DNA from: Casuarina equisetifolia
Lineage: Eukaryota; Streptophyta; Magnoliopsida; Fagales; Casuarinaceae
Direction of reading: 5' to 3'
NCBI GenBank assembly: GCA_028551475.1
Contig: CM052361.1
Span: 5,835,501 to 5,899,500, forward strand
Length of the DNA stretch: 64,000 nucleotides
Shown here: in pieces, positions 48,635 through 61,000 of the stretch
How positions within the stretch are numbered: position 1 is the stretch's first letter
How the letters are laid out: each line of letters opens with the position of its first letter
Program-made: the position numbers and the translations under genes
Notes under the pieces: generated by a model
Told to the model about the DNA's origin: nothing
What the model saw: only the letters and a program-made list of their open reading frames with translations
Databases searched by the model: none

Positions 48635-51600
48635 CTACTCCATCTGGCCAGCTAATGCTGCATCCTCATCATCAGCATCAAATTCTTGCTCCACACCTTT
48701 CACCTGTAGATGCAGAAGATTTCCATGAGAAACCACAGGAAAACGGAAAGCAAAAAAATTGATCACGTCAGCTAGTACAACTGTAACATGTCCAGTCCGA
48801 GACCATAACTTGATATGTGAAAATACATAAACTAGAGAATATAAACAGAAGCGCCAAAAAAAAAAAGATATGTAATTCACAACTAAAGAATTTTCTATGT
48901 GAACAAAGTAAAAAACTAGCTAGATATGGGCGCACATATCCACACACATAGCAATCCCTAGGGGTTTAGAACTTCTCAGTAAGACCTTGAAAACTAAAAA
49001 CTTCTTCTCCTTAGGCTTGATCGTTTATGATCCTGCTAGAACATATCATGCATTTGTTATCAATGCTTTTTTCTCGCACAGATTTTTTGATCTAAACCAA
49101 TGAAATATGAAGGGCTTAACAAATTATCTCCCAGAAGATTAATCCTCAAAATACAGCATGTAAATTGTCAACCATAGTTTCTTTGAGCTGATCATGTATA
49201 TGAACAACACATTTTCCTTCACCACAGATAAACTACCCTTTTGCCTTAGTAGTCGCCTGCTCAATTTTGTTTTTTTGTTTTTTTTTTTTTTTCTAGGTAA
49301 GGGTGAGGGGGTCCCCACAAGAAAATATGTGTAGCAAGAGCTAACATTCAGGATGGGCACACAACGATTATGAATTACGCAGCTCTATCTCCCTTCAAAG
49401 AAAAATCGTGTATATGTTCTTGGAAGTCGTTAGGGAGAGTGTAAGGTATTACAAAAAAGTGAAAGATGTATGCAAACTTAAATCTAAACAATACTTTATC
49501 CTTCTTACCTCGGGAACATAATGCATCAGCATGTTCTCAATGCCAGATTTCAGTGTGACAGATGAGCTGGGGCAGCCACTACATGCTCCTTGCATTCGTA
49601 ATTTCACTATTCCACTTTCTCTAATAAATCATAACCATAAATTTTCTAAGTAATGTTATCCAATAAAACATGTAAATAAGCATATATTAATCTCTCAATA
49701 GTTGAGCCAAAATATCTGCTTCACAAGATATACATATTCAATTCTAAACATTCAGCTAAATGAAATAAAACATACGGATCAAATCCACGATACTCAATAT
49801 CCCCACCATCATCTTGCACTGCTGGTCGTATACGAGTTTCCAATAGTTCTTTGATCATTGCCACAGTTTCAGAGTCATCCTGTATCAGCAAGCAAAGAAG
49901 CTCATATCTTAAAGATTTATTCACAAGCAAGCGAATTGCAATAAAATTATCGCTTCTTCCAGAATTTAAATTCCAACAGGAGAGTTTCTGGTTGTCCCTA
50001 GCGCTTTAGCACATGTCCATTACAATGGGAGTAGGTGATTTCCCAAAATCTGAATGATTTTTTGTCTAAATTCAAAGAAAATTTGTCAGCTGCAAATCAA
50101 GAAAGGCCTAAAAAATTTTATCTCTCTTTCAAGCACATCACTTGCTTAATAGATTCTCCGCGCCGCCCCCCCCCCCCCCCCCCCCCCCCCCCTTCCCTCT
50201 CCTCAGCACGGAACTCATGTTGACATGCTACTTCAATAAAAGCAATTCGAATCTTCAATATAATGGACAAGAGAACCGTAAACTTTGGATTTAAGTGTAA
50301 TTTCTAGAGACGAGGAGTATGCAAACGATATAGCAGCAGGAAGATCACAGAGATAATAAATTTGTATGCCACTTAGCAAGCACTATGGTTACCATTGAAA
50401 GCCACTCTGTCATACTTTGAAGTCCTCTTAGACCTTTTTGTACCCCTCTTTTTCTTCAAGTTCAAAATTCACTTGGGTGAGGAGGTTATTAGAAAAGAGA
50501 AGTTAAGTAATCAAATATTTATTACATGGCCACGCACCAAAGATGGATAAAGTGAATGTTCACCCCATACTAATCTAAAAGACAGACCAACCCGTCATGT
50601 AGCGTATTTCCTCAGCTTTTACTTTTTCCAGGTCTTCTTAAAGAAGCTGCCAACTACAAACATCTAAAGCTTCTAGCCACTAAACCCACATAAAATTTGT
50701 ATCCATCCTTCATAGAATAAAGAGGATCAGAAGACAGAAAAAAAATTAACATATACCTTGGGCCAACAGCTTTGACTACACTGATGACCAGGTGGACAAG
50801 AGCTTTAAAACACCAGCATCCCCGTGAAAAAAATGCAGCTGGGGATGAGGTTTTCACGTATCATTATGGGGCCACCTCAAAAGATGAGGTACAAACTCTC
50901 TAATTTCTAATGGCTGTGGCAGGTTTTCCAGCTGATCTGACCTAAGAAGGATTGACATTGTCTCTGTGGTTTTGGACGATTTGGCAATCAAAATTAAATC
51001 CCCTCTGGGTATGAGACGACTTTTGGTTTTAGGCTTTCGTAATTGAACCCAATGTAATAAAGGAATTAATTGCTAAAATGTCTTTACAAGAAAGCAATCC
51101 TAAGATCTCCCAAGATAGAGTAAGTACCTATGTAACGGTATATTATTTAAGTGGCATGGGATGGGGTTGGGGTATATTTCCTAAACAAGTATGGGTATTT
51201 TTTTTTTTTTTTATGGGGGGGAGGAGGAGGGGGGTGTGGTTCTGCTGCTTCTCCAATCCAATAACCCACCCACTGCATTGCCAGGGAAAAATGCAAGTCA
51301 TATAGAAGGGGTCGCGGCACAGAGTGTTACATGGGCGCTCTGTTGCATCAGAAGAGGCACGGGAATGGAAATCCCAACAGTTACAAGACACGAGTTTGTA
51401 ATCCAAGTGCTGGCGGAGTATTTATTGGATTATCTAAAACAGACATTGGAGCTTAACTATGCTGCCTTTGTATGGATTAAGTTCAACCAAAATTAACAAC
51501 AAAGATATCAACAGTTTGTACGAGAAAGATGAGATATTTCTCATAACATAGGTTTTACTCAACTGTTTGTTTTACTTCAAACAGGCTCATTTTTCCTAAA

Positions 51601-52684
51601 GTAGTAAACAACAGTTTCCAAATGAATGAAATACCAATCAAAGGACAAAATTAAAAAGAACATCAGGTCTGTGTCCTCTCCTCTCATACAGTATAAGGCA
51701 CATGTTTCAGTCAAAAATCAAGTCCTATAACATAAGGCCGAACACATCAGCACCTCAAACTCACGGGCAAGGCTCCAAGAGACTTCAAAATCTATAATCC
51801 CAGCATCTCTCGCATAGTTTAGGGTCTTAAACATAGATAAGGATACTCTCCGGGAGGGAATTTAAATAATTGAAATATTAGTTCACAAAGCCAAATGCCA
51901 ATATAGATATAACACAATAAAGGAATCAATGTCAAGAATATCAGCTCGAAATTACAAGTTGTACCTCATGAATAGCAGTGTCCATGGCTGCCGCAGTTGT
52001 GGAGTCCAGAAACAGTGGCTGACCAGAAGAATAGAAATCCATGATCGCTGCAAAGATCTCGGGCTTCAGAAGATCCCAAGAAGCATCGTCTGACTTGGTC
52101 ACCGTCACGAAATCAGATCCAAAGAAAACTCGGGTGATACCTGCAGTAAAAGAAGCGAGCAAGATAAACACCATTCTATCCACACATAAATGAGCATAAC
52201 GTACGAAAAAACAACGCAGAAAGAAGCCAACCATCTATTCCAAAAAGCGCTTTTGCGAGCGGAGAATTCATGGCTGCACGCGCATTCGGAAAGTCGGAGC
52301 TCCCAACTTCCATAACTGGCTTCCCCGGGTAGAACATCAGAGAGGCAGGGTTGGGCGTGGACTGCGTTTGTATGAACATGCTCCTCCTCTGCCCTGAACC
52401 AAAACATCATCAACAACGATTACCAACTGTAAATAAAATGAATTACAGAATCAAAAGGGAAACAATTAGGTAAACCAAAGTAAGGAACCTCCGAATGGAG
52501 ACGCCCTCAGAGATGCAAGATTTTGGCTGTTCAGGAAGGACGCAGCCACAGCCGAGGAAGAAAAAGAAGAAGGAGAAGAAGCATGTAAAAGGCGCAAGCC
52601 ATGCTCCCCACAGGGCCGTAGGAGCCTTCGTTGATGAGATGAGCTCCAAAGCCCGCGCAAGATCAATCTCCCGACTCCCCTCAT
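48635..52684 (-). CDS. NFU4/5: Mitochondrial NFU-type iron-sulfur cluster scaffold (NFU4/5-like)
   Basis: Six minus-strand exons: 52684-52489, 52393-52232, 52140-51965, 49879-49776, 49620-49509 and 48703-48635, giving 272 residues. The first ~65 residues ([16 protein letters not shown], rich in Arg, Ser and Leu) form a mitochondrial targeting peptide. An Nfu N-terminal domain follows from about residue 70 ([31 protein letters not shown]). Then comes the NifU C-terminal domain ([31 protein letters not shown]), with the cluster-binding CxxC at Cys226 and Cys229 in [17 protein letters not shown]. The acidic tail EFDADDEDA is typical. NFU4/NFU5 pass 4Fe-4S clusters to mitochondrial client proteins. 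Intron 3 is about 2.1 kb and carries long homopolymers, unlike the other introns. NFU4 and NFU5 cannot be told apart here. Confidence 0.95.
50166..50192. repeat. 27-nt poly-C run in NFU intron 3
   Basis: An uninterrupted run of 27 C on the + strand, preceded by CGCCG. The NFU gene is on the minus strand, so its pre-mRNA would carry a run of 27 G inside intron 3. Exact length is uncertain, as for any long homopolymer. Confidence 0.9.
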
Positions 52685-53124
52685 CGCTGCTTCTCTTCTG
52701 CAATTGCAATTTCAGTCAGAGCTGGGCTTAATCGGACAAGACGAACCCTGGAATCAATTGCACCTCGTTCGGTGATAGGTTTACTCAGGTTCTCTCTTTA
52801 ACCACTGAACAACGTTTTCCCAATGTCCGGTTATTGGGCAATCAAAACAAAACTATTTTCAGTATTTTTACTATAGTTTTTTTATATGACTTTTCATTTT
52901 GTCTTTCCTCGTAAATGTTTTGTCGTCGTCCTTTTAAGCGCAAAGATAAACTCATTATTCGCAAAAAAAAATATATTGTAAATATTCGAACTTAAGAGCT
53001 TAACCAGGCCCATTTCCAACAGAACGAGGTCAATTTTATACTTACAAAAATATTGCGAATGCTTATATTAGATGGTTTTACAAAGGGTTAAAATGTTATT
53101 TTGGGCCTTAATTAGTTGTATTAA

Positions 53125-54256
53125 AAGGTCCAAGTTTGAAGGCTATAGCCAACACCATAGCAATTCCCTTTGTTTTTAACATATTTTAGAAATAGTCTTA
53201 TTTATTGATAGTATCCTTTATAGTTTAAATTTAAGGTAAAAAATTGACCATAATATCACTTGTTACGTGTGTCATCTCTTCAAGTTAATCTAATATATTT
53301 CAATTAAGTATCGTTAATTTAAATTTAATAAGTCTAAATTTCCATTTAAGACTCGTATGTTTGAGTGTAATGAATAGCTTCTTAAGAAACTTATGAAAAC
53401 TTCATTGTTACTAATTGAAATGTATACATAAGTTGGATATATGCTTTATAATAAAAAAAATAAAAAATAAAGATCCAAGTTTGAAGGCTATAGCAACACC
53501 ATAGCAATTCTCTTTGCTCTTAAAATATTTCTAAAATAATTTTTTTATTGATTATATCCTTTGTAATTTAAATTTGAAGTATAAAATTGACCATAATATT
53601 ACTTATTATGCATGTCATCTCTTCAAACCAATCTAAAATATTTCAATTAAGTATTACTAATTTGAACTTTATAAACCCAAGTTTCCATTTATGACTCGTA
53701 TGTTTGAGTGCAATGCAAAACTTTTTAAGAAACTTATGAAATCTTTATTGTTACTAATTAGTTAATTAAGTGATAAGTTAATAGAGACCCTAATTATAAG
53801 ACATGAGGTTTGATACTCATGTACATGAGTTGGGTATATGCTTTATTATAAAAAAAAGAAGAAGTAAAAATTCAAGTTTAAAGGCTAGAACTAACACCAT
53901 AGCAATTCTCTTTGTTCTTAAAATATTTTAGAAATAATTTTTTATTTATTGTTCCCACATAATTTAAATTTAAAATATAAAAATAACAATGATATTACGT
54001 ATTATGTGTGTCATATTTGCAAATTCATCTAACACATTTCAATTAAGTATCTCTAATTTGAACTTCATAAACCTAAGTTTTTATTTAAGATTTGTATGTT
54101 TGAGTGTAATGCAAAGCTTTTTAAAAAATTTATGAAAACTTCATAATTACTAATCAGTTAATGAAGTGATAAGTTAATAAAGACTCTAATTATTAAATGT
54201 AGATTAAACACCCATATACATGTGTTGGATATGTGCTTTATTAAAAAAAAAAAAGA
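53125..54256. repeat. Three tandem copies of a ~345-395-bp AT-rich unit
   Basis: Copies start near 53125, 53469 and 53865. Each opens with AAG(T/A)TYMAAGTTTRAAGGCTA, then AACACCATAGCAATT. Each also carries AATTGACCATAATAT or a close variant, TTCAATTAAGTAT and CGTATGTTTGAGTG. Copies 2 and 3 include a block with GTGATAAGTTAATA and a TTGGATATGYGCTTTATTA-like end that copy 1 shows only partly. The array lies between the divergent NFU and F-box genes, in the shared upstream region. Confidence 0.9.
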
Positions 54257-54658
54257 TAAAGGCTTCATCATAAGGTGATAGAGTTCAAGACTCTAAAAAA
54301 TTCTATCCCACCGGCATATTCGGTCGCAGTTTGTTAATTTCAAAATTTAAAATTCAATTTTCATTTTAGGATAGTACTAAATCTCACTGGACGAGCCTTT
54401 AGTAGCTTAGTCGCTTTTGAAGGGATTTCCATTTAAGTGGCCAGATAAGGGGTGAGTCGTGTCGTTTTGAAATAGCTCTCCGCAGCCTTACCGTCGTTTT
54501 TGGGATCGCTCCAACCGATCCTTACGGCATAAGCAATCGGGAATCAAAAGTTTTGAGAGAGAGAGAGAGCAACTTAGGTCGGAAATAATCAGTGTGGTAT
54601 AAGACAATCGACGCGCTCGCCTTCCGGCAAGCTTCTACGCTAGCTTATTGATCTTTTG

Positions 54659-55123
54659 ATGGCCAGTTTAATTGTAAGTTCGTCTTTACTTAACTGTGAT
54701 TTTTATGATGTTTACGCGAAAAATTCTCTTTTAAGCTTGGCATTCAAATTTTCTACCGGAGTTCTCTTTGATGGGCAAGGCTTTGTCATTGCGTATTTCT
54801 TTCCGGAGGGTTTTCTATTTAAAACATGCATAATAGATTTGGGTTTCTGAATTGGGAAATGGTTTTGCAGTGTGGACTTTTAATCTGTGGCGTAGCTGCT
54901 AAGTTATTGTTTTCTGCTTTAATTTGAATTGGTTTTGAATTATTGCATGAATATTAATCGCATTAGAATAAAAATTTGGATCTCTTCTTTGCCTAAGACT
55001 TAAGAGAAACTTCAATTCTCATCTCCGTACAGGTGCTCGGAGTTTTGAGGGAGTAGGCGAAGTAAATTTTGAAGTGGTGATTAGTTAGATAAATTGTAGG
55101 GAAGTACAAGAGATACGGCGATA
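54659..55123 (+). other. Probable leader intron and spliced uORF before the F-box gene
   Basis: GTAAGT at 54674 and an acceptor CGTACAG ending 55032 define a plausible 359-bp leader intron. Splicing joins an ATG at 54659 to exon 2 and makes a 12-codon upstream frame, MASLIVLGVLRE, stopping before the main start at 55124. Neither the transcript start nor the splicing is proven. Confidence 0.4.
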
Positions 55124-56182
55124 ATGGTCAATCAAAAGAGGCAGAACACAATTTTTGTTGGAGGAAAAGGAATAGAGGGCCGAAATTGGTCTGATCTTCC
55201 CCCTGATATCCTAAACTCGATTGCTGAACGGCTCGATGTCGTCAACCAAGTATACTTTCGTGCTGTTTGTAAGAGTTGGCGAGAAACTCAGATTAATCGA
55301 CGTAATGAGGAACTTCCATGGCTAATGGGGCACAGTTGGGCATTCAATGAAGATCTCTTCAGTGTATGTAGCTTTTACTCGCCATCTGCCAGCCGGGCTT
55401 TCATCTCTCAAAATAAAATCGAGGGAGAAGAGTTTAAGATTTTACATGGTGCAGCAATATGTGCTTCAAAGTTTGGTTGGTTGCTCTTTCAAAAATCTAG
55501 CTTGTCATTCTTCTACAATCCTTATAACAACACAATTATCAGACTACCTAATCTTGACCTCAGCTTCAATCGATCTACATTCTCCTCGGTTCCAACTTCT
55601 CCTGATTGTTTCTGCTTTGCCATACAAAGTTCTAAGAGCTGTAACAAGATTGTTCTGAGCATTTGTCAGCCCCGTGACTGCCAATGGAGGACCTTCATAT
55701 TTGATGGTTTTAAAAGGGCAGTTGAGGACGTGGTTTACAGTAATGGAATCTTTTATTGTGTCTTTACTGGAGGATTACTGGGGGCCTTTTGTCTTGCAGA
55801 CTGTCAATGGACTTTAATAGCCACTAGGCAACTGAATTCTGTCCATCTTGAGTCGAGGGCTCATATGATTGAGTCTAAGGGGCAGCTTTTGTTGGTCTGT
55901 CCCTGTAAGTTCTTCGAAGTTTTCATATTTGATTGGTCATTAAGGTGTTGGGTGAAGATAAATACTTTGGGATGTCAAGCATTATTTCTGGGCTGTACCT
56001 CATTCTCTGTTCCAGCAGAAGGAGATAATTTCGGTTTTGCTGAGAGGATTTATTATAATCTTGACATTTTCAGCTACTGCTACCTGTTGGAAGCTAGGCA
56101 GAGTTACCGATGTAGTAAATCTTATCCCTGGAATACTGAACGCGGGACTGAAAGGGTTTGGATTCAACCTCCCAAGATTTAG
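55124..56182 (+). CDS. F-box protein with DUF295 C-terminal domain
   Basis: A single uninterrupted frame of 352 residues. The F-box is at about 20-60: NWSDLPPDILNSIAERLDV, then YFRAVCKSWRE with the conserved Cys-Lys-Ser-Trp. The C-terminal part has the DUF295/KIB pattern: GWLLF followed by FFYNPYNNTIIRLPNL, DCQWRTFIFDG, VVYSNGIFYCVFTGGLLGAF, and a late AERIYYN segment (usually a conserved IYF). Proteins of this type pair with SKP1 in an SCF ubiquitin ligase and use the C-terminal region to hold a substrate, here unknown. It resembles the Arabidopsis At1g57790 group from memory. The start at 55124 gives the expected length. Confidence 0.9.
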   Translation: MVNQKRQNTIFVGGKGIEGRNWSDLPPDILNSIAERLDVVNQVYFRAVCKSWRETQINRRNEELPWLMGHSWAFNEDLFSVCSFYSPSASRAFISQNKIEGEEFKILHGAAICASKFGWLLFQKSSLSFFYNPYNNTIIRLPNLDLSFNRSTFSSVPTSPDCFCFAIQSSKSCNKIVLSICQPRDCQWRTFIFDGFKRAVEDVVYSNGIFYCVFTGGLLGAFCLADCQWTLIATRQLNSVHLESRAHMIESKGQLLLVCPCKFFEVFIFDWSLRCWVKINTLGCQALFLGCTSFSVPAEGDNFGFAERIYYNLDIFSYCYLLEARQSYRCSKSYPWNTERGTERVWIQPPKI

Positions 56183-58014
56183 GTCCAAAATGTCTGGGCA
56201 CTGATCTGTGAAGCAGTTTAGCCATTTAGCCATCTTTGTTGGATAGCATTACAAAATAGAACATCTTGTGCTCTTTGATATTGAAGTGTGAAAAAATAAT
56301 GCATGGTACTTGTCTGAGTTCTATTACTAGTAGAAAATCGTTTCCTCTTTGATTTTAAAGTTATGTTCTTTGAGCTCTGTCACAACGAAGCTTAGAAGAG
56401 TACTGCTCATCTTGCCTTGAAAACAAGCCCATGAGTCCAGATTTTTGAAAAGATTTAATGATGTCACTATACAGTAACTGTTATTGCTATTTTCAACTCA
56501 GACATCTAATGTTCATTGTTCATCTTGTTGACGATACAAGTAAAACTTTATCCCTGTTGAAAGTAGAAGAATTCTTCCTCCCAGCAGAGGTATGTTTACC
56601 CTATTTCGTAAAATGAAAGATCATTCATCTTTGAAATGTCTATCTGGATAAATAGTTCTCTGCATGCCACTCAAAAAACAAAGGTACAGAAGTATATTGT
56701 GATCCCTCCTTTTCCAGAATATGCTATCAATGTGATTGAACATGGTTGTTTGAAGGCCCCTTTTTGAACTTTTCATTGTGGAAATTCGCATGTTTTAGCA
56801 CCTTTAAGAACAGTCCATTTTGATTCTGCTTAGTTATCATGTTAGTGAACAGGAATGAAGATTTTGATTTGGATTGGTTGATGCCACTGCCTTTTGAGCT
56901 CCATTGGTACAGCATTTCTGATCCAGCTTTAATCCCTTTAATCCCTTTAATCCCTTTAATCCCTCTCCCTTTTCTTTTCCTTCTCTGTCCTTTTCCTTAT
57001 CGGTATCATTCTCTACCCCATTAATACATTACTCAACCTGTAAAAAAGCAAATGTTGCACTTTCACAAGCAAATCAGTTTCTGCATGGTTCCAGAGACCC
57101 CTCGAAAGCTTTTGTGAATCTGCAAGCACATCATAACAAGCCTGACTTGTAAACTAAAGAAACAACGCGAAAACCACCCAGAATCAAAAAATCTATTTTT
57201 CTCGCTGTTTTGCTTAAGCCAATCAAGCCGTACGAAACTCTAGGATCTGGCCCACTTGTTCGCAACACACCGGCAAGCGCGTCTTCTTGTCAGTCAAACC
57301 AGAAAGCAACAGAGGAGGTTTATAATAACAAGGAGGACAAGGCAGAAATATGAAACCAAAGGGCAGCCAGCTCTGCTCAGCGTTGTTCTGGTTTGGATCC
57401 GTGCGTGTTCTGTCATGTTTGAAAACGATGAAGCTTCTGCGGAGTTTTCCTGTGGGGTAGAATTCAAAGGAGGAATGGACCGGCGTGGCTTCGCCGTTGC
57501 CTTAGCGACGACGCAAAAACCCGCGTCTCCGATTGATTCGACAAGACGGAATGCCACGTCCTCCGAATATGACAACTTTAAAATTGACTTTCCACTGAAG
57601 TGATAGGAAAATGGTGGCTCACGCGCAGGGCCATACGGGACCTGCCAGCTTCATGCAATGGAGGCTGTCAAATCTTTTGGTCCTCGTGCTCGAGAAGTCG
57701 TCAGGACTCTCACGTGGCAGCCACTGAGATTAGAATACAAGTCAGATCAGGGTGTCAAATCTGTTGAAACAACCACGGAACACAAGGTTCACGTCGATGC
57801 AAATCAGAAAGCCATAGGAATCTGAAAAAGCAAAACAGCAAAGCGGTAGAAACGTCCCCGGAAGCCCCTGCGATTCTTAGCATCATCGGTAAGTCTTCCA
57901 TGCTAAGCAATCGCACACCCTGGCTTCCCACGCCGACGAAATTGTAGCAAACTGATTCATTCACAGCGTCATCGCTTTCTGTAGTCTCTCTGGAGCTTTG
58001 CTTCCAAGGCTGGA
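56183..58014. other. Intergenic between F-box and lipase-like genes
   Basis: Contains the F-box 3' flank and the upstream region of the lipase-like gene. A 115-codon + frame (57256-57603) lies just before that gene and is moderately GC-rich, but I recognise nothing in it and it is probably promoter or leader DNA. Confidence 0.5.
56928..56963. repeat. Tandem 9-bp repeat (TTTAATCCC)n
   Basis: About four perfect copies of TTTAATCCC in the F-box 3' flank. Confidence 0.9.
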
Positions 58015-61000
58015 ATGTCCTTCTCCTGCGGAGTGGAATGGGTAGTTTTGATGGGTTGCACTCGCTGGGCATGGAAACGGTGCACGCATGTTGGCTCCGA
58101 CGACAGTGCCACCTGGCCCTTGGCCACGCCGGAGGAATTCGAGACGGTCCCGCGTGTATGCCGGCTAATCCTCGCAGTCTACGAGGCCGATCTCCGGAAC
58201 CCGCAATACGCGCCGCCTGGCGGGTACGGGCTCGACCCGGACTGGGTCGTAAAACGCGTGACTTACGAAGATACGCAGGGGAACGCTCCGGCCTACCTCA
58301 TCTACCTCGACCGGGACCATCGTCAAATCGTGCTGGCGATCCGTGGAATGAATCTGGTAAAAGAAAGCGACTACAAGCTCTTGATGGACAACCGGTTGGG
58401 CAGACAGATGTTCGACGGAGGGTACGTGCATCATGGGCTGTTGAAGTCGGCAACCTGGCTGCTGCAACAGGAGTCGGAGACGTTGGCCAGGCTCTGGGTG
58501 GAAAATGGGTCGTCTTACGAGATGGTGTTCGCGGGCCACTCGCTCGGGTCCGGAGTTGCCGCTCTGCTGACGGTGATAGCCGTGAACCACCGGGACAACC
58601 TGGGTGGGATCCCCAGGGAGAAGATACGGTGCTACGCGGTCGCGCCTGCCAGGTGCATGTCACTCAATCTGGCGGTCAAGTATGCAGATGTGATATATTC
58701 GATCGTTTTGCAGGTAGATTTCTACGTGGATGCCTATAGCGTGTTTGACCAGTTGACTGAATGAAATTGTTTGTAGCATGATGGTGTAAATGTTGGGAAT
58801 CCATCTCTGTGTTGGGAGTGAGAATGCTGTTTTTGGTTGCAGTTGCGTTGGTCGTGTTTTATGCGAAGCAGTTGTGGGTTCTGAATGTTGTTGGTGAAAT
58901 TTTGTGGCTTTTGAGTATTTGTTCTAAGCTATATGGTTGATTGGAATTTTTACGCGTATGCCTGAGTGAGGGGAGCAGCATTGTGATACTACGTTATTTG
59001 CCTTTATTTTCTGTGTAAGGCCCTTATAATGCGTAGAATCATTAGTAGGAAATGTGTCTATTCTTCCACATGCAAATTTTGGGTATACTTGGTTTGAGAA
59101 TTTGGTATTCTTTTTGGCTATTTCTCCTGAAGCTGCATCTTCCTCTTCAACTTGAATTAGTTTAAATCCCTGTATTCAGTTGGACTGAGAGTCCCAACAT
59201 AAATCATTGTTGTTCAGGATGATTTCTTGCCAAGAACAGCCACCCCCTTGGAAGATATATTCAAGTCAATCTTCTGGTTAGTATTCTTCTCTGGCGATAT
59301 TATGATGGCCAAACCAGTCCTCAGAAATCTTCACTTTGTAGAGTTAGTTGAGTCATCACCCCTTAATCCAGGTCTTGATGCTTTCGACAGCTTGCCCTGC
59401 TTATTATTTTTGGTGTGCTTGAGGGATACCTTCATACCAGAAGGTAGAAAGCTTAGGGATCCAAGAAGACTTTATGCACCAGGACGGATGTATCATATTG
59501 TGGAGAGAAAATTTTGCAGGTACCAGTAATTGAAACTATAGTTGAACTTTTTACAAAGCCGACGTCAAAATTTCAAGTCTTCTAAGACTTATTTGCCACC
59601 TTGTCTTTCAGTCTCATCATCAAGAATTGTAAATGTAGCAAATAGTCAGCTCGCATAACATAACATGGTGGAAAGCATTCTGTCCCAATGCTCCAGTAAC
59701 ATCATATCATAACATCAGGGATATTTGTGGGGTGACTCATTGGACTCTTTTGTTAATTGAATGGGGTATCAATTCGTATTCTTCTTGTGCTGCAAAAAGC
59801 TGTATATCCAAAAGCCCTAACATTCAGAAACTCCCTATGAAAGCGCTCTATACATTATGTCAGTCATTTGCCTGCTAGATGTAGTAGCGTCTGCCGAATG
59901 AGATAAACTTTCTGAGCTATCTATATTTATCATGGTTTCTAAATTAAATTCTAGCATTTTATTTCACTCAAGCAGTTTCAAAACATTTGACAATGTGCCC
60001 AGAAAAGCCTTACTTTTGTGTGTAGACCTAGCTGTTTAGCTCCAAGCTCATAATTTGGAGGCATATTGGTGAACTAGCGGAATATATTTTCTTCATCGAG
60101 GACTGTAGGAATGAAGAAAATGGTGCAAATGCTCTTGTTCTTCGACTGAGTTCCTAACAACTTGCTATGTTGCAGATGTGGGAGGTTTCCTCCGGAGGTC
60201 AGAACGGCCATTCCAGTTGAAGGAAGATTTGAACATATTGTTTTGACATGCAATGCAACATCCGATCATGCAATTATTTGGATAGAAAGAGAAGCAGAAA
60301 AGGCACTCAAAGTAAGTAGGCAGTAACCATTGAGATTTTATAGCTCTCTGTTTCTTCATCCTTTATGCTAAATGATTAGTTTAGGTTCTTTATCTTCCAT
60401 GACCTTGAGATTTCTATCGATGTCGGGAAAAAGGACAGTAAAATCTATGATAATATGCTCCACAAAGCAGTTCGATTGTTAGCCTTATATGTATCTAGGT
60501 CAAATGGAAACTGGCATTCTCTTTTGGAATGAAATGATGCAGAGTAGCTTTTTACTACTTCCTGATAATACTAGCAGAATCCACAAACTAACTGAAGACA
60601 CATAAGACAAGGTATCAATTGATTGAGAAGATCATATCGAAAGGGATTGAATGTTGAAATTGCATGGGTGCTGGTGTGGTGCTAAATTCCCCGAGTCCGG
60701 GTGTATGTTTCAATTTGCAGTTTCCCTTTTTTCCTTTTTCTTTTATCTTTTCTTTTCTCCTCCCCCCCCCCAACACACACACACACACCAATTTTTTATT
60801 GAGCATGCCACCTAACTATAGCTCAACTTCCCCTTCAAGAACAACACCTCAACCCTATAAAGAAATTATGAGAAAATTAAAGGTATTATTAAAAATCAGA
60901 TTAACTTTCTAATTGATTGTTGCGGTTTAATCTTTAGATATCATCTGATGCATGTTTCCTTCTTCCATCATACATGAATGTTAAATTACATGTGATCTAC

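Noticed and set aside
58165-58739. Long frames of 121-233 codons on both strands across the lipase-like exon 1
   Set aside because: They overlap the lipase frame, which alone has family motifs; the others exist because the exon is GC-rich.
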